DNA of 48,447 nucleotides, from assembly GCA_024225445.1 (NCBI GenBank), contig JAAEMP010000398.1, forward strand, positions 1 to 48,447, in the 5' to 3' direction. A program made the position numbers and the translations under genes. Below are positions 8,291 to 17,058 of the stretch, piece by piece. Below the pieces are notes generated by a model. It saw nothing but the letters and a program-made list of their open reading frames with translations. It did no database searches and was not told where the DNA came from. The DNA comes from Hyphomicrobiales bacterium (GTDB lineage Bacteria > Pseudomonadota > Alphaproteobacteria > Rhizobiales > Rhizobiaceae). How positions within the stretch are numbered: the stretch's first letter is position 1; each line of letters begins with the position of its first letter.

Positions 8291-8404
8291 TATATGACCC
8301 ACCGAAGGCCGTATTTTCGCGCTCGCTGGACTTCGTTATACTTCACTTGTGGTCATATAGACCAGGGCGTGAAGTATGCCTTGCCAGCAAACGCGAAAAC
8401 ACGG
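8291..8404. repeat. Complex imperfect inverted repeat between convergent genes
   Basis: The outer arms at 8309-8329 and 8384-8404 pair over 21 positions with a few mismatches (CCGTATTTTCGCG opposite CGCGAAAACACGG). The inner arms ATACTTCAC (8338-8346) and GTGAAGTAT (8369-8377) are exact. A third pair, TATATGACC (8291-8299) and GGTCATATA (8351-8359), is also exact but competes with the first two for folding. The element fills most of the 186-bp gap between the aldehyde dehydrogenase and flavin reductase stops. It may be a bidirectional terminator or a small palindromic mobile remnant. Confidence 0.6.
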
Positions 8405-8442
8405 TCAAATGACCCTACCTAAGCGCAGGTCGCTCTAGTTGC

Positions 8443-8952
8443 TCAGGCAAGGATCCGTCGGTCTGTCGAAAAATATTCATGACGGAAATAGCCCAGGCCA
8501 TTCTCACCCTGATCGGAAAAATTATGAATTTTTCCGATCAGTACATCATGATCACCTGCATTAATGCGGTTAAATACCTGGCAGTCAAACCAGGCGCAAC
8601 TGCCGGCCAGTAACGGACTGCCCAGTTCGCTGCTTCGCCATTCTATTCCGTCAAATCGGTCGCCTCGAAATCGCGCAAACCGGTCAGCCAGCAATTTTTG
8701 CTCACTTCCCAGAATATTTACCGCAAAATGCTTTGTCGTTGAAAATATATGGTAACTTGACAGGCCTTTGCCGACACATATCAATAGCAATGCCGGATCG
8801 AGCGACACGGATGTGAAGGAATTTGCTGTAAATCCTACCGGTTCTCCACTGTTTGTGTGGGCTGTGACCACCGTCACTCCGGTCACATAACTTCCAAATG
8901 CGCTGCGTAATCTCTCCTGCAACGATGGACTTGATTGTGCAATATCGGCCAT
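8443..8952 (-). CDS. Flavin reductase-like (HpaC-type) FMN-binding protein
   Basis: This 169-residue protein has the flavin-reductase-like split-barrel fold. It starts with SAFGSYVTGVTVVTA, then has GFTANSFTSVSLDPALLLICV (the flavin-binding block, residues about 40-60), AVNIL near 78, and GDHDVLIGKI near 133. Members supply reduced FMN or FAD to a partner monooxygenase using NAD(P)H. No two-component monooxygenase is seen in the window, so its partner is unknown. The start at 8952 is an ATG (MADIAQ). The gene is convergent with the aldehyde dehydrogenase. Confidence 0.85.
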   Translation of the reverse strand: MADIAQSSPSLQERLRSAFGSYVTGVTVVTAHTNSGEPVGFTANSFTSVSLDPALLLICVGKGLSSYHIFSTTKHFAVNILGSEQKLLADRFARFRGDRFDGIEWRSSELGSPLLAGSCAWFDCQVFNRINAGDHDVLIGKIHNFSDQGENGLGYFRHEYFSTDRRILA

Positions 8953-9357
8953 GCATTTTCTCGTTATCGTAATCTATACTGTTTGTAGCACCATTCGTTC
9001 AGTTTAACATACAAAAGGAAATTCTATTTGTTCTGGATTTATTTCTTTGACTGCAGACACTCTTGCTGCAACTGGTATCCTGTCTCAGAGTTTCGGGTTG
9101 GACACTCAAGAAATCATCAGGCCTTGCCGTCTGTGACCTGGCCTTGCGACAATTAGACACTCTCAATTCTGAACTAATACAAAATTAGTAGTGACAAACA
9201 TTTGCGTTCACAATAAAAATTTGTAACAAATCGTCCTGATGGCTATAAGGCGTGAGAATAATAAGCTCGGTCGGGAATTTTTGTGGAAAATAAGGCAGAA
9301 AAACTGCCAACATACTAGAATGTTGCAAGTGACCGAGCTGGAGGAGAATTGAGACTG
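8953..9357. other. Intergenic region upstream of the catabolic block
   Basis: No gene is supported. It separates divergent genes and must hold both promoters. It contains one copy of a short intergenic motif found three times in the window (9084-9105) and two similar pieces, CAGGCCTTGCCG and CTGGCCTTGCGA. A good ribosome binding site (GGAGGAG, 9340-9346) closes the region. Confidence 0.5.
9084..9105 (+). repeat. Copy 1 of a three-copy intergenic motif
   Basis: The core GTTTCG-NN-TTGGACA is shared with 29388-29402 and 37583-37604. This copy and the one at 37583 agree at 20 of 22 positions, including the leading CTCAGA. Confidence 0.5.
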
Positions 9358-11355
9358 ATGTCTGCAGACAAATCCGCAGCTCGTGGTGAAGTGCGTTCTA
9401 TTGATTCGCTTGTTACGTTTCCACAATATTTACTTCTGAATGCCAGGCGTTTTGCCACCAGACCGGCAATGCGGCACAAGAATTATGGTATCTGGCAAAG
9501 CTGGACATGGTTACAAATGCATGAAGAAATACGTGCATTTTCACTGGGTCTCAAAGAATTGGGTCTCGATAAGGGTCAGAAAATCGCGATAATCGGCGCA
9601 AACCGACCCAGACTTTATTGGACTTTTTGCGCAGCCCAGGCACTGGGTGCCGTTCCGGTGCCCATTTATTCCGACTCTATCGCAGAAGAAATGGAATATG
9701 TTCTGGAGCATGCCGAAACGGTCATGGCAGTATGTCAGGATCAGGAGCAGATAGACAAAGTCCTTTCCATGGGCAAAAAACTGAAAACGCTGAAGACAAT
9801 CATCTATGATGAACCGCGCGGCATGCGTGATTATGATCTTGACGAACTCCGGTCTTTTGAAGATGTGCAGAAACTCGGTGAAAAGACTTTGGGTAGCAAA
9901 GATGCCGCAGATGAATGGGAAAAAAATATCTATCAGGCGAAAGGCGATGATCTGGCGGTAATGCTTTATACGTCAGGTACAACCGGTCGACCTAAAGGTG
10001 TGATGTTGTCGAATGACAATATGGTAAAAACCGCGATCAGTGCCAACGAATTTGATCATTTTGACGAAACGGAACAGATCGTAGCCTATTTGCCCCTGGC
10101 CTGGGTTGGCGACCACGTGTTTTCCTACGGTCAGGCCTTTACCGCAGGATACTGTGTTTGTTGTCCTGAAAGTGCTGAGACTGTTAATGAGGACAGACGG
10201 GAAATCGCGCCAACTTATTTCTTTGCTCCACCGCGTGTATTTGAAATCATGCTGACCGCAATCATGGTACGCATGGAAGATGCCGGGACCTTCAAGAAAA
10301 AAATGTTTCACTACTTTCTCGATCATGCCAGCAAGGTAGGCGAGAAAATTCTTAACGGTGAAAAAGTCGCGGTTTTTGATCGGATAAAATATTTTATCGG
10401 CGAATTGATGGTCTATGGACCACTGAAGAACCGGCTGGGTTTCACCAATGTGAAAGTTGGGTATACGGCTGGTGAAGCAATTGGACCTGAGATTTTCAGA
10501 TTCTATCGCTCCCTTGGAATAAATCTCAAGCAGCTTTATGGCCAGACGGAAGCCTCCGTTTATATTTCTGCCCAGCCCGATGGTGAGATTAGAGCAGAAA
10601 CCGTAGGCCGGCCAAGTCCCGGTGTGGAAATTGAAATTGCCGATTCAGGCGAGGTTATGTATCGCTCACCCGGCGTGTTTGTCGGCTATTACAAAAATGA
10701 AAAATCCACCAAAGAGACAAAAACCAAAGATGGTTGGGTCCATACCGGAGATGCAGGCTTTATTGATGACAACGGGCATTTGAGAATAATTGACCGGGCC
10801 AAGGATGTCGGTAAATTGATCGATGGTTCAATGTTTGCGCCTAAATATATTGAGAACAAACTCAAGTTTTTCCCCAACGTTAAAGAAGCCGTGGCCTTTG
10901 GGGACGGGCGTGAATTTGTTGGCGTCATCGTTAATATTGATCTGACTTCTGTCGGCAACTGGGCCGAGCGCAACAATATTGCCTATGCCAGTTATCAGGA
11001 ACTGGCTGCTCATCCGCAGGTCTACAAGATGATGGCAGAACATATCGAACAGGTTAATCGGGACCTGTCGGGCGAAGAAATGATGGCTGGAGCGCAAATT
11101 TCCCGTTTTCTGGTGTTGCACAAGGAACTGGATGCCGATGACGGGGAATTGACCCGCACGCTGAAAGTACGACGAAATTTCATATCGGAGCGTTATGCGC
11201 CTTTGATTGAAGCTATTTATGACGGCTCAACTGAAAAATATGTCGATACTGAAGTCATTTTTGAAGATGGCCGGAAAGGCAGTATTTCAGCAACCGTTGA
11301 AGTACGTGATGTGAAAGTGTTTGCGCCGGTTTCTCATAAGGAGGCGGCTGAATGA
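9358..11355 (+). CDS. AMP-dependent acyl-CoA synthetase (long-chain FadD-like)
   Basis: This 665-residue adenylate-forming enzyme activates a carboxylic acid with ATP and joins it to CoA. The P-loop YTSGTTGRPKG is at 204-214, the YGQTE motif follows near residue 400, and the WVHTGDAG and DRAKD hinge motifs are in the C-terminal third. The length fits the long-chain FadD/FAA subfamily. The ATG at 9358 was chosen over a TTG at 9349 because GGAGGAG (9340-9346) would be only 2 bases from the TTG. Its stop overlaps the livG start (ATGA), so the two are co-translated. Synthetases of this type are often joined to branched-chain ABC importers in Proteobacteria, suggesting that the imported compound is turned into a CoA thioester. 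The substrate is unknown. Confidence 0.9.
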   Translation: MSADKSAARGEVRSIDSLVTFPQYLLLNARRFATRPAMRHKNYGIWQSWTWLQMHEEIRAFSLGLKELGLDKGQKIAIIGANRPRLYWTFCAAQALGAVPVPIYSDSIAEEMEYVLEHAETVMAVCQDQEQIDKVLSMGKKLKTLKTIIYDEPRGMRDYDLDELRSFEDVQKLGEKTLGSKDAADEWEKNIYQAKGDDLAVMLYTSGTTGRPKGVMLSNDNMVKTAISANEFDHFDETEQIVAYLPLAWVGDHVFSYGQAFTAGYCVCCPESAETVNEDRREIAPTYFFAPPRVFEIMLTAIMVRMEDAGTFKKKMFHYFLDHASKVGEKILNGEKVAVFDRIKYFIGELMVYGPLKNRLGFTNVKVGYTAGEAIGPEIFRFYRSLGINLKQLYGQTEASVYISAQPDGEIRAETVGRPSPGVEIEIADSGEVMYRSPGVFVGYYKNEKSTKETKTKDGWVHTGDAGFIDDNGHLRIIDRAKDVGKLIDGSMFAPKYIENKLKFFPNVKEAVAFGDGREFVGVIVNIDLTSVGNWAERNNIAYASYQELAAHPQVYKMMAEHIEQVNRDLSGEEMMAGAQISRFLVLHKELDADDGELTRTLKVRRNFISERYAPLIEAIYDGSTEKYVDTEVIFEDGRKGSISATVEVRDVKVFAPVSHKEAAE

Positions 11356-12152
11356 GCGCCAGAACAGCCGCAGATATTGCTGTAGGTGAAGATCTTTTGC
11401 ATGTGGATGATATTTCTCTGTCATTTGGTGGCGTAAAAGCCATTCAGAACATCTCCTTCAATATTGTCAAAGGTGAGATTCGCGCCATTATCGGTCCCAA
11501 TGGCGCCGGCAAAACCTCGATGTTGAATGTGATTAACGGGTTTTATCATCCCCAGGAAGGAACCATTACCTTTCTGGGTGAAGAACGCCGCAAGATGCGA
11601 CCTTATCGGGCCGCCAGCCAGGGAATATCGCGCACCTTTCAGAACGTCGCCTTGTTCACCGGCATGTCGACACTGGACAATATCATGGCCGGGCGTTCCC
11701 TGAAAATGCACAGGAATTTTTTCTGGCAGATGTTCAGATATGGACCTGCTCTGAATGAAGAGATTGAGCATCGGCGGGCAGTCGAGGAAATCATTGATTT
11801 TCTCGAAATTGAACATATCCGCAAGACCCCGGTCGGACAGTTGCCTTATGGCTTGCAGAAACGCGTTGAACTGGGCCGTGCCCTGGCGGCCGAACCTTCA
11901 TTATTGTTGCTGGATGAACCCATGGCCGGCATGAATCTGGAAGAAAAGGAAGATATGAGCCGTTTTGTCATAGATGTGAATCAGCAATTCGGCACGACCA
12001 TTGCGCTGATTGAACACGACATGGGTGTGGTGATGGATTTGGCGGACCGGATTGTTGTCATGGATTACGGCAAGAAAATTGCAGATGGCATGCCCAAGGA
12101 TGTTCAGTCAGATCAAAATGTCATTGATGCCTATCTGGGGGTAGCCCACTAA
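11352..12152 (+). CDS. livG: Branched-chain-type ABC transporter ATP-binding protein LivG
   Basis: This 266-residue ATPase energises the importer on the inner face of the membrane. The Walker A GPNGAGKT, the family signature LPYGLQKRVELGRAL in place of LSGGQ, the Walker B LLLLDEPMAGMN and the switch histidine in IEHDMG are visible. The LivG-type C-terminal end (DVQSDQNVIDAYLG) is present. It overlaps the upstream synthetase gene by 4 bases and the downstream livH by 1 base (TAATG), which indicates tight translational coupling. By gene content the substrate could be an amino acid, a short amide or an aromatic or fatty acid. Confidence 0.9.
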   Translation: MSARTAADIAVGEDLLHVDDISLSFGGVKAIQNISFNIVKGEIRAIIGPNGAGKTSMLNVINGFYHPQEGTITFLGEERRKMRPYRAASQGISRTFQNVALFTGMSTLDNIMAGRSLKMHRNFFWQMFRYGPALNEEIEHRRAVEEIIDFLEIEHIRKTPVGQLPYGLQKRVELGRALAAEPSLLLLDEPMAGMNLEEKEDMSRFVIDVNQQFGTTIALIEHDMGVVMDLADRIVVMDYGKKIADGMPKDVQSDQNVIDAYLGVAH

Positions 12153-13108
12153 TGGATTTACTATTTAATATATTTGTCAGTCCATTTATCGAAATGGTAA
12201 CTATGCCCGATTTTCTTCTTCAGGTTTTATGGGAAGGATTCGTTTCCGGAACCCTTTATGCCCTGATCGCTTTGGGTTTTGTGCTGATTTTCAAGGCATC
12301 GGGCGTATTTAATTTTGCCCAGGGGATCATGGTGGTTTTCGCAGCCCTTACCTTGGTGGGATTTCATGCTGCTGGCCTGCCTGCTTATGTGTCCCTGGTG
12401 TTGGCACTCGCGGTAATGGGATTTTTGGCCTGGGGCGTGGAGCGAGTGGTGCTGCGTCATTTGGTAAACCAGCCGGATCTGATACTATTTATGGCGACTA
12501 TTGGCTTGTCCTATTTCCTGATCGGATTTGGTGAATTGATATTCGGTGGCGAACCCAAGTCCATGATTACCGAGCAGTTGGGTCTTCCAACCGGATCAAC
12601 CACCATTGAGATTTTTGATGGCATTGTGATTTTACAACATCTGGATATTGCAGCTGCTGCTATTGCCGCCATTCTGGTTGCAGGTCTGGCACTGTTCTTT
12701 TCCAAAACCCGCATCGGGCGTGCCCTTCGCGCTGTTGCCGACGACCACCAGGCAGCGTTGTCGGTCGGGATTTCACTTAATCAGATCTGGGCAATTGTCT
12801 GGTTTGCAGCAGGTATCGTTGCACTGGCCACCGGTATCATGTGGGGCGCGCGATCGGATGTATCCTTTGCCCTGCAAATTGTTGCTCTAAAAGCCTTGCC
12901 TGTTCTTATTCTTGGTGGTTTCACCTCGGTTCCAGGCGCAATAATCGGGGGCTTGATTATCGGTTTTGGAGAAAAACTGTTCGAAGTTTACTGGGGTGGC
13001 TTGCTTGGCGGTGGTGTTGAAGGCTGGTTTGCCTATGTCATCGCTCTGATATTCCTGCTGTTCAGGCCACAGGGCCTGTTTGGTGAAAAAATTATTGAGA
13101 GGGTGTAG
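12152..13108 (+). CDS. livH: Branched-chain-type ABC transporter permease LivH
   Basis: This 318-residue integral membrane protein has about eight hydrophobic segments. It carries the LivH hallmarks GTLYALIALGFVLIFKASGVFNFAQG written across residues 28-55 and RALRAVADDHQAALSVGI near the middle. The C-terminus ends with the usual LLFRPQGLFGEK. It forms the membrane channel with LivM. Its start codon overlaps the livG stop codon, and livM follows after 6 bases. Confidence 0.9.
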   Translation: MDLLFNIFVSPFIEMVTMPDFLLQVLWEGFVSGTLYALIALGFVLIFKASGVFNFAQGIMVVFAALTLVGFHAAGLPAYVSLVLALAVMGFLAWGVERVVLRHLVNQPDLILFMATIGLSYFLIGFGELIFGGEPKSMITEQLGLPTGSTTIEIFDGIVILQHLDIAAAAIAAILVAGLALFFSKTRIGRALRAVADDHQAALSVGISLNQIWAIVWFAAGIVALATGIMWGARSDVSFALQIVALKALPVLILGGFTSVPGAIIGGLIIGFGEKLFEVYWGGLLGGGVEGWFAYVIALIFLLFRPQGLFGEKIIERV

Positions 13109-13114
13109 CTCACC

Positions 13115-14191
13115 ATGTTTTATCGTGAAGCAGGACAATACAAAACCAGCTATAAGGCTGATCAGGCAATTTTCCCTATCTTCCAGGACAGAATGGCGAT
13201 TGTCTTTTATTTGTTGGTCGCTTTTGTTGCGATCCCATATTTTGGCAGTGATTTTTTTATTACTTCGATGATGATTCCGTTTCTGATCTTTTCCCTTGCA
13301 GCGATCGGACTGAATATTCTGGTGGGTTATACCGGACAAATCTCATTGGGAACCGGAGCGTTTATGGGCGTTGGGGCTTATGCCTGCTATAAAATGACTT
13401 CCATTTTCCCGGATGTGAATATTATTATTCTGATTATTTCATCGGGCATTTTCTCTGCCGCTGTAGGCATGATATTCGGACTGCCTTCTTTACGTATCAA
13501 GGGCTTTTATCTGGTCGTTACTACGCTCGCTGCCCAATTCTTTCTTGAATGGTGTTTTATCCGTGTTCCCTGGCTTTATAATTATAACGATTCAGGTGCG
13601 ATTGAAGTGCCCCAAAGAGAGGCCCTGGGCGTGATCGTTACCGGTGCATCGGCCACACCAACAACCCGTTATCTGATTGTTCTGGCGATTGTTGTGGCGA
13701 TGACCTGGGTTGCCTCAAATATCATTCATGGCCGCATCGGACGTTCCTGGATGATGATCAGGGATATGGATATCGCCGCCGAGTTGATGGGTATTCGCCC
13801 CCTTTATGCCAAGCTTTCCGCCTTTGCCGTGTCGTCGTTTTATTGTGGTGTGGCTGGCGCAATGATGGTGTTTTTCTGGCTTGGTGCTGCGGAAGTCGAG
13901 AGTTTTGATGTCAACCATTCATTCCTGATCCTGTTCATGGTGGTGATCGGTGGTCTGGGTTCTCTGGTCGGTTCGTTCCTGGGAGCGGCTTTCATCTGGA
14001 TTTTACCGGTAATTTTGCGTGCAATTCCCGATACAATCGGTCTGGATATTAATGCTGCAACAGTTGAGCATATCAATTTCATGATCATTGGCGGATTGAT
14101 CATTTTCTTCCTGATTGTCGAGCCCCATGGCCTCGCCAGATTATGGGCGCTTGCCAAACAGAAATTGCGTGTGTGGCCATTTCCATATTAG
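13115..14191 (+). CDS. livM: Branched-chain-type ABC transporter permease LivM
   Basis: This 358-residue integral membrane protein is the second permease subunit. It has the LivM hallmark GLNILVGYTGQISLG with GTGAFMGVGAYA (about residues 61-88), then GFYLVVTTLAAQFFLEW, and DMDIAAELMGI before the last membrane segments. It begins with a cytosolic N-terminus of about 25 residues. The gene follows livH by 6 bases. A short hairpin follows the stop codon before the substrate-binding protein gene. Confidence 0.9.
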   Translation: MFYREAGQYKTSYKADQAIFPIFQDRMAIVFYLLVAFVAIPYFGSDFFITSMMIPFLIFSLAAIGLNILVGYTGQISLGTGAFMGVGAYACYKMTSIFPDVNIIILIISSGIFSAAVGMIFGLPSLRIKGFYLVVTTLAAQFFLEWCFIRVPWLYNYNDSGAIEVPQREALGVIVTGASATPTTRYLIVLAIVVAMTWVASNIIHGRIGRSWMMIRDMDIAAELMGIRPLYAKLSAFAVSSFYCGVAGAMMVFFWLGAAEVESFDVNHSFLILFMVVIGGLGSLVGSFLGAAFIWILPVILRAIPDTIGLDINAATVEHINFMIIGGLIIFFLIVEPHGLARLWALAKQKLRVWPFPY

Positions 14192-14206
14192 GATGCCCGC
14201 ACCAAT

Positions 14207-14230
14207 CCTCCACGCTGTCAATTGTGGAGG
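14207..14230 (+). promoter_or_regulatory. Hairpin between livM and the binding-protein gene
   Basis: CCTCCAC (14207-14213) and GTGGAGG (14224-14230) form a 7-bp stem with a 10-base loop. It has no T-run and lies in the 154-bp gap. It could protect or separate the binding-protein mRNA, allowing different subunit levels. Confidence 0.4.
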
Positions 14231-14345
14231 TTAATCATAACCGAAGAAGTCGAGAAACCCGACTTGTCAGGTTCATCAATACAGGTTTCAATATGTGAAG
14301 CGGATTGCACCAACGCTAGTCCGCAGAGTCTCGGGAGGAACTTAA

Positions 14346-15644
14346 ATGTTCAAAAAACTCATACTAGGAACAGCTGCTGTTGCAATGCTGTCTGGCGCAC
14401 AAATGATGAGTGCCAGTGCAGAAGACATGCATTATGTTCCATCACTCAGTTATCGTACCGGCCCATTTGCTGGTGGCGGTATTCCTGTCGCCAACGGCTT
14501 TTCAGATTACATGAACATGCTGAATGCGCGTGATGGTGGTATCGGCGGCGTGAAAATCGTCGTGGAAGAATGCGAAACCGGTTACAACAGCCAAAAAGGC
14601 GTTGAGTGCTACGAATCTACCAAAGGCAAGGGCGCACTGGTTTATAATCCGATGTCCACGGGCATTACGCTTCAGCTGGTTCCAAAAGCACCAGTTGACG
14701 AAATTCCGGTTTTGTCCATGGGTTATGGATTGTCTGCAACCGCAATTGGCGAGAAATTCCCCTGGGGTTTCAACTATCCGACAACCTACTGGAACCAGTT
14801 GTCTTCAATCCTCAAATATATTGATTCCAAAGGTGGCATCAAAGGCAAGAAAATCGGTTTTATCTATCTTGATGTGGGTTACGGTAAAGAGCCAATTCCG
14901 TTGCTTGACAAGCTTGCCACATCAATGGGCTTTACCACCGCAAAATTCCCGGTTGGTGTCAAGGAAATGCAGAGCCAGTCATCCCATTGGCTGAACGTTC
15001 GTAAAGAACGTCCGGACTGGATGATCATGTGGGGTTGGGGAGCGATGAACTCTACAGCTATCAAGGAAGCCGCCAAAATTAAATATCCGCTTGATCACTT
15101 CATCGGTAACTGGTGGTCTGGTGCCGACGCTGACCTTCGTCCTGTCGGTGAAGTTGGTAAGGGCTATGTTGCTGCTAACTTCTCAGGTATTGGTACAGAT
15201 TTCCCAGCCCTTCAAGATGTGTTGAAACACGTTGTTGATGCAGGAAAAAGCCAGGTAAAAGATAAAAGCCTGGTTGGCGATGTGCTCTATAACCGTGGTC
15301 TTTTCAATGCTGTAATTGTTGCTGAAGCCATTGCCGCCGCGCAAAAGGCAACCGGCAAAAAAGCTATTACCGGTGCTGACATGCGCGTTGGTCTGGAGAC
15401 TTTCGATCTTTCTGCAGCTCGCCTGAAAGAGCTTGGTCTGGAAGGATTTGCCGCTCCGGTCAAGGCATCATGCTCAGATCATGAAGGTGCTGGTAGTGTA
15501 TTCCTTCAACAATGGAATGGCTCCGCGTGGGAAAAAATCTCCGATGCAATTGCGCCTATGAACGATGTTGTTCGTCCATTGCTTGAGGAAGCTGCAGATA
15601 AATATACAGCAGACAAGCCTGACTGGAAAACCCAGTCCTGCTGA
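14346..15644 (+). CDS. ABC transporter substrate-binding protein (LivK-like, type 1 periplasmic fold)
   Basis: This 432-residue periplasmic protein has a signal peptide (1-25, ending ASA). It belongs to the Peripla_BP_6 family of ligand receptors for branched-chain-type importers. The mature protein begins with the ligand-domain strand around YVPSLSYRTGPFAG. The family usually starts with GPLTG-like motifs, and here RTGPFAGGG takes that place. The length is a little above LivK (about 370), as in binding proteins associated with fatty-acid-CoA ligase clusters. Two cysteines near residues 77 and 88 could form a disulfide. A good ribosome binding site (GGGAGGA) precedes the start. A strong terminator follows the gene. 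Confidence 0.85.
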   Translation: MFKKLILGTAAVAMLSGAQMMSASAEDMHYVPSLSYRTGPFAGGGIPVANGFSDYMNMLNARDGGIGGVKIVVEECETGYNSQKGVECYESTKGKGALVYNPMSTGITLQLVPKAPVDEIPVLSMGYGLSATAIGEKFPWGFNYPTTYWNQLSSILKYIDSKGGIKGKKIGFIYLDVGYGKEPIPLLDKLATSMGFTTAKFPVGVKEMQSQSSHWLNVRKERPDWMIMWGWGAMNSTAIKEAAKIKYPLDHFIGNWWSGADADLRPVGEVGKGYVAANFSGIGTDFPALQDVLKHVVDAGKSQVKDKSLVGDVLYNRGLFNAVIVAEAIAAAQKATGKKAITGADMRVGLETFDLSAARLKELGLEGFAAPVKASCSDHEGAGSVFLQQWNGSAWEKISDAIAPMNDVVRPLLEEAADKYTADKPDWKTQSC

Positions 15645-15668
15645 TAAACTGATAAATGTAATATCAAT

Positions 15669-15698
15669 CGGCCCCGAAAGTATTCGGGGTCGGTTTTT
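15669..15698 (+). terminator. Rho-independent terminator after the binding-protein gene
   Basis: The stem CGGCCCCGAA (15669-15678) pairs with TTCGGGGTCG (15683-15692) with one G-U pair, has a 4-base loop, and is followed by a run of five T at 15694-15698. It lies between the binding-protein gene and livF, so it probably attenuates rather than fully blocks livF expression. Confidence 0.8.
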
Positions 15699-15727
15699 CA
15701 AAACCAAATTTGTCCGAAAGTCACCCC

Positions 15728-16564
15728 ATGAGCGTTGCTGAAAATATCGAACCGCAAACCGCACCTGATATTCTGCAGGTCAACAACATCGAGGTGATCT
15801 ATAATCACGTAATTCTGGTTCTCAAGGGGGTGTCGCTAACGGTACCCGAGCGAGGTATCGTTGCAATTCTCGGCGCAAACGGGGCCGGTAAAACCACCAC
15901 TTTGAGAGCCATATCCAATTTGCTGCATGGTGAACGCGGTGTCGTTACCAAAGGCAATATTGTTTTTGATGGCAATGAAATTCATAACCTGACGCCCAAT
16001 GAGCTGGTCCGTCGCGGCTGTATCCAGGTGATGGAGGGGCGCCATGTATTTGAACATTTGACAATTGAGGAAAACCTGTTGACCGGAGCCTATACCCGCA
16101 AGGATGGCGGTGCTGCGATCAAACGGGATCTGGATATGGTCTACAACTATTTCCCGCGTCTGCGTGAACGACGTCGTTCTCTTGCAGGTTATACCTCGGG
16201 TGGGGAACAACAGATGTGCGCGGTTGGGCGCGCATTGATGTCCCGTCCCAAAATGATTCTGCTGGATGAACCTTCCATGGGACTTGCTCCGCAACTGGTT
16301 GATGAAATTTTTGAAATTGTTCACGCGCTGAATGAAAATGAAGGTGTGACCTTCCTGCTGGCAGAGCAAAATACCAATGTCGCACTGCGTTATGCCACCT
16401 ATGGCTATATTCTGGAATCAGGCCGGGTGGTGATGGACGGGGCGGCAAAGGAGCTGCGCGAAAATGAAGATGTGAAGGAATTCTACCTTGGCGTCGGTGG
16501 AGAAGGCCGTAAATCATTTCGTGATGTTAAACATTATAAACGGCGCAAGCGCTGGCTGGCCTGA
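15728..16564 (+). CDS. livF: Branched-chain-type ABC transporter ATP-binding protein LivF
   Basis: This 278-residue ATPase is the second nucleotide-binding subunit. The Walker A GANGAGKTTTL, the signature YTSGGEQQMCAVGRAL and the Walker B MILLDEPSMGLAP are visible. The C-terminal extension (FRDVKHYKRRKRWL) is longer and more basic than in E. coli LivF (237 residues), as seen in several Proteobacterial LivF proteins linked to CoA ligases. The ATG at 15728 was preferred to an in-frame TTG at 15710. It lies behind the terminator, so it is expressed by readthrough or from a promoter not identified. Confidence 0.85.
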   Translation: MSVAENIEPQTAPDILQVNNIEVIYNHVILVLKGVSLTVPERGIVAILGANGAGKTTTLRAISNLLHGERGVVTKGNIVFDGNEIHNLTPNELVRRGCIQVMEGRHVFEHLTIEENLLTGAYTRKDGGAAIKRDLDMVYNYFPRLRERRRSLAGYTSGGEQQMCAVGRALMSRPKMILLDEPSMGLAPQLVDEIFEIVHALNENEGVTFLLAEQNTNVALRYATYGYILESGRVVMDGAAKELRENEDVKEFYLGVGGEGRKSFRDVKHYKRRKRWLA

Positions 16565-16596
16565 TAGCTTTTTCAGAATAGGCTGAAAGGGTCTGG

Positions 16597-17046
16597 ATGA
16601 ACCGCTTCCGCTATTCACGCACAAAATTCTGGCTGGCAATCATTGTCGCTCTTGGTCTCACAGCCATGGTCGCCGGCCTGACCTGGATGATTTTCACAAG
16701 GCTGGGTAATCCCAATGCCGATGCCATCACTGCCGTTGCCGGTCTGGTTTTTCTGGCGTTCTTTTCTGCGAGAATGGCGCTGCAGTATTTCCGCGATGAT
16801 GTGGTTCTGGCAATCCTGCCAACCGGTATCAATGATGCGAGATGGGCAAGAGGATTGATAGAATGGGAGCGAATAAAGGAAATTACACTACGCCAGCGCG
16901 AAAATGAATTTCAGCTTGATGTCCATCTGTGGCCAGTTTCCGGCAGCAGTGAAATTCTTTCCATTGACCTTGAGGCTCTGGAAAGCGATGTTGAAACCAT
17001 AACCTCTGCCATTAACATCCACATGCCGATACGCAATGAATACTAA
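16597..17046 (+). CDS. Small membrane protein of unknown function
   Basis: This 149-residue protein has two hydrophobic segments (about 12-33 and 43-62) followed by a cytosolic part of about 85 residues with alternating strand-like pattern (VVLAILPTGINDARW, IEWERIKEITLR, QLDVHLWP). The layout resembles small bacterial proteins with a membrane hairpin plus a pleckstrin-like domain, but I do not recognise the family with certainty. It starts 32 bp after livF and ends 12 bp before the PaaK-like gene, so it is part of the same operon. Confidence 0.75.
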   Translation: MNRFRYSRTKFWLAIIVALGLTAMVAGLTWMIFTRLGNPNADAITAVAGLVFLAFFSARMALQYFRDDVVLAILPTGINDARWARGLIEWERIKEITLRQRENEFQLDVHLWPVSGSSEILSIDLEALESDVETITSAINIHMPIRNEY

Positions 17047-17058
17047 AAAGGCAATTTC

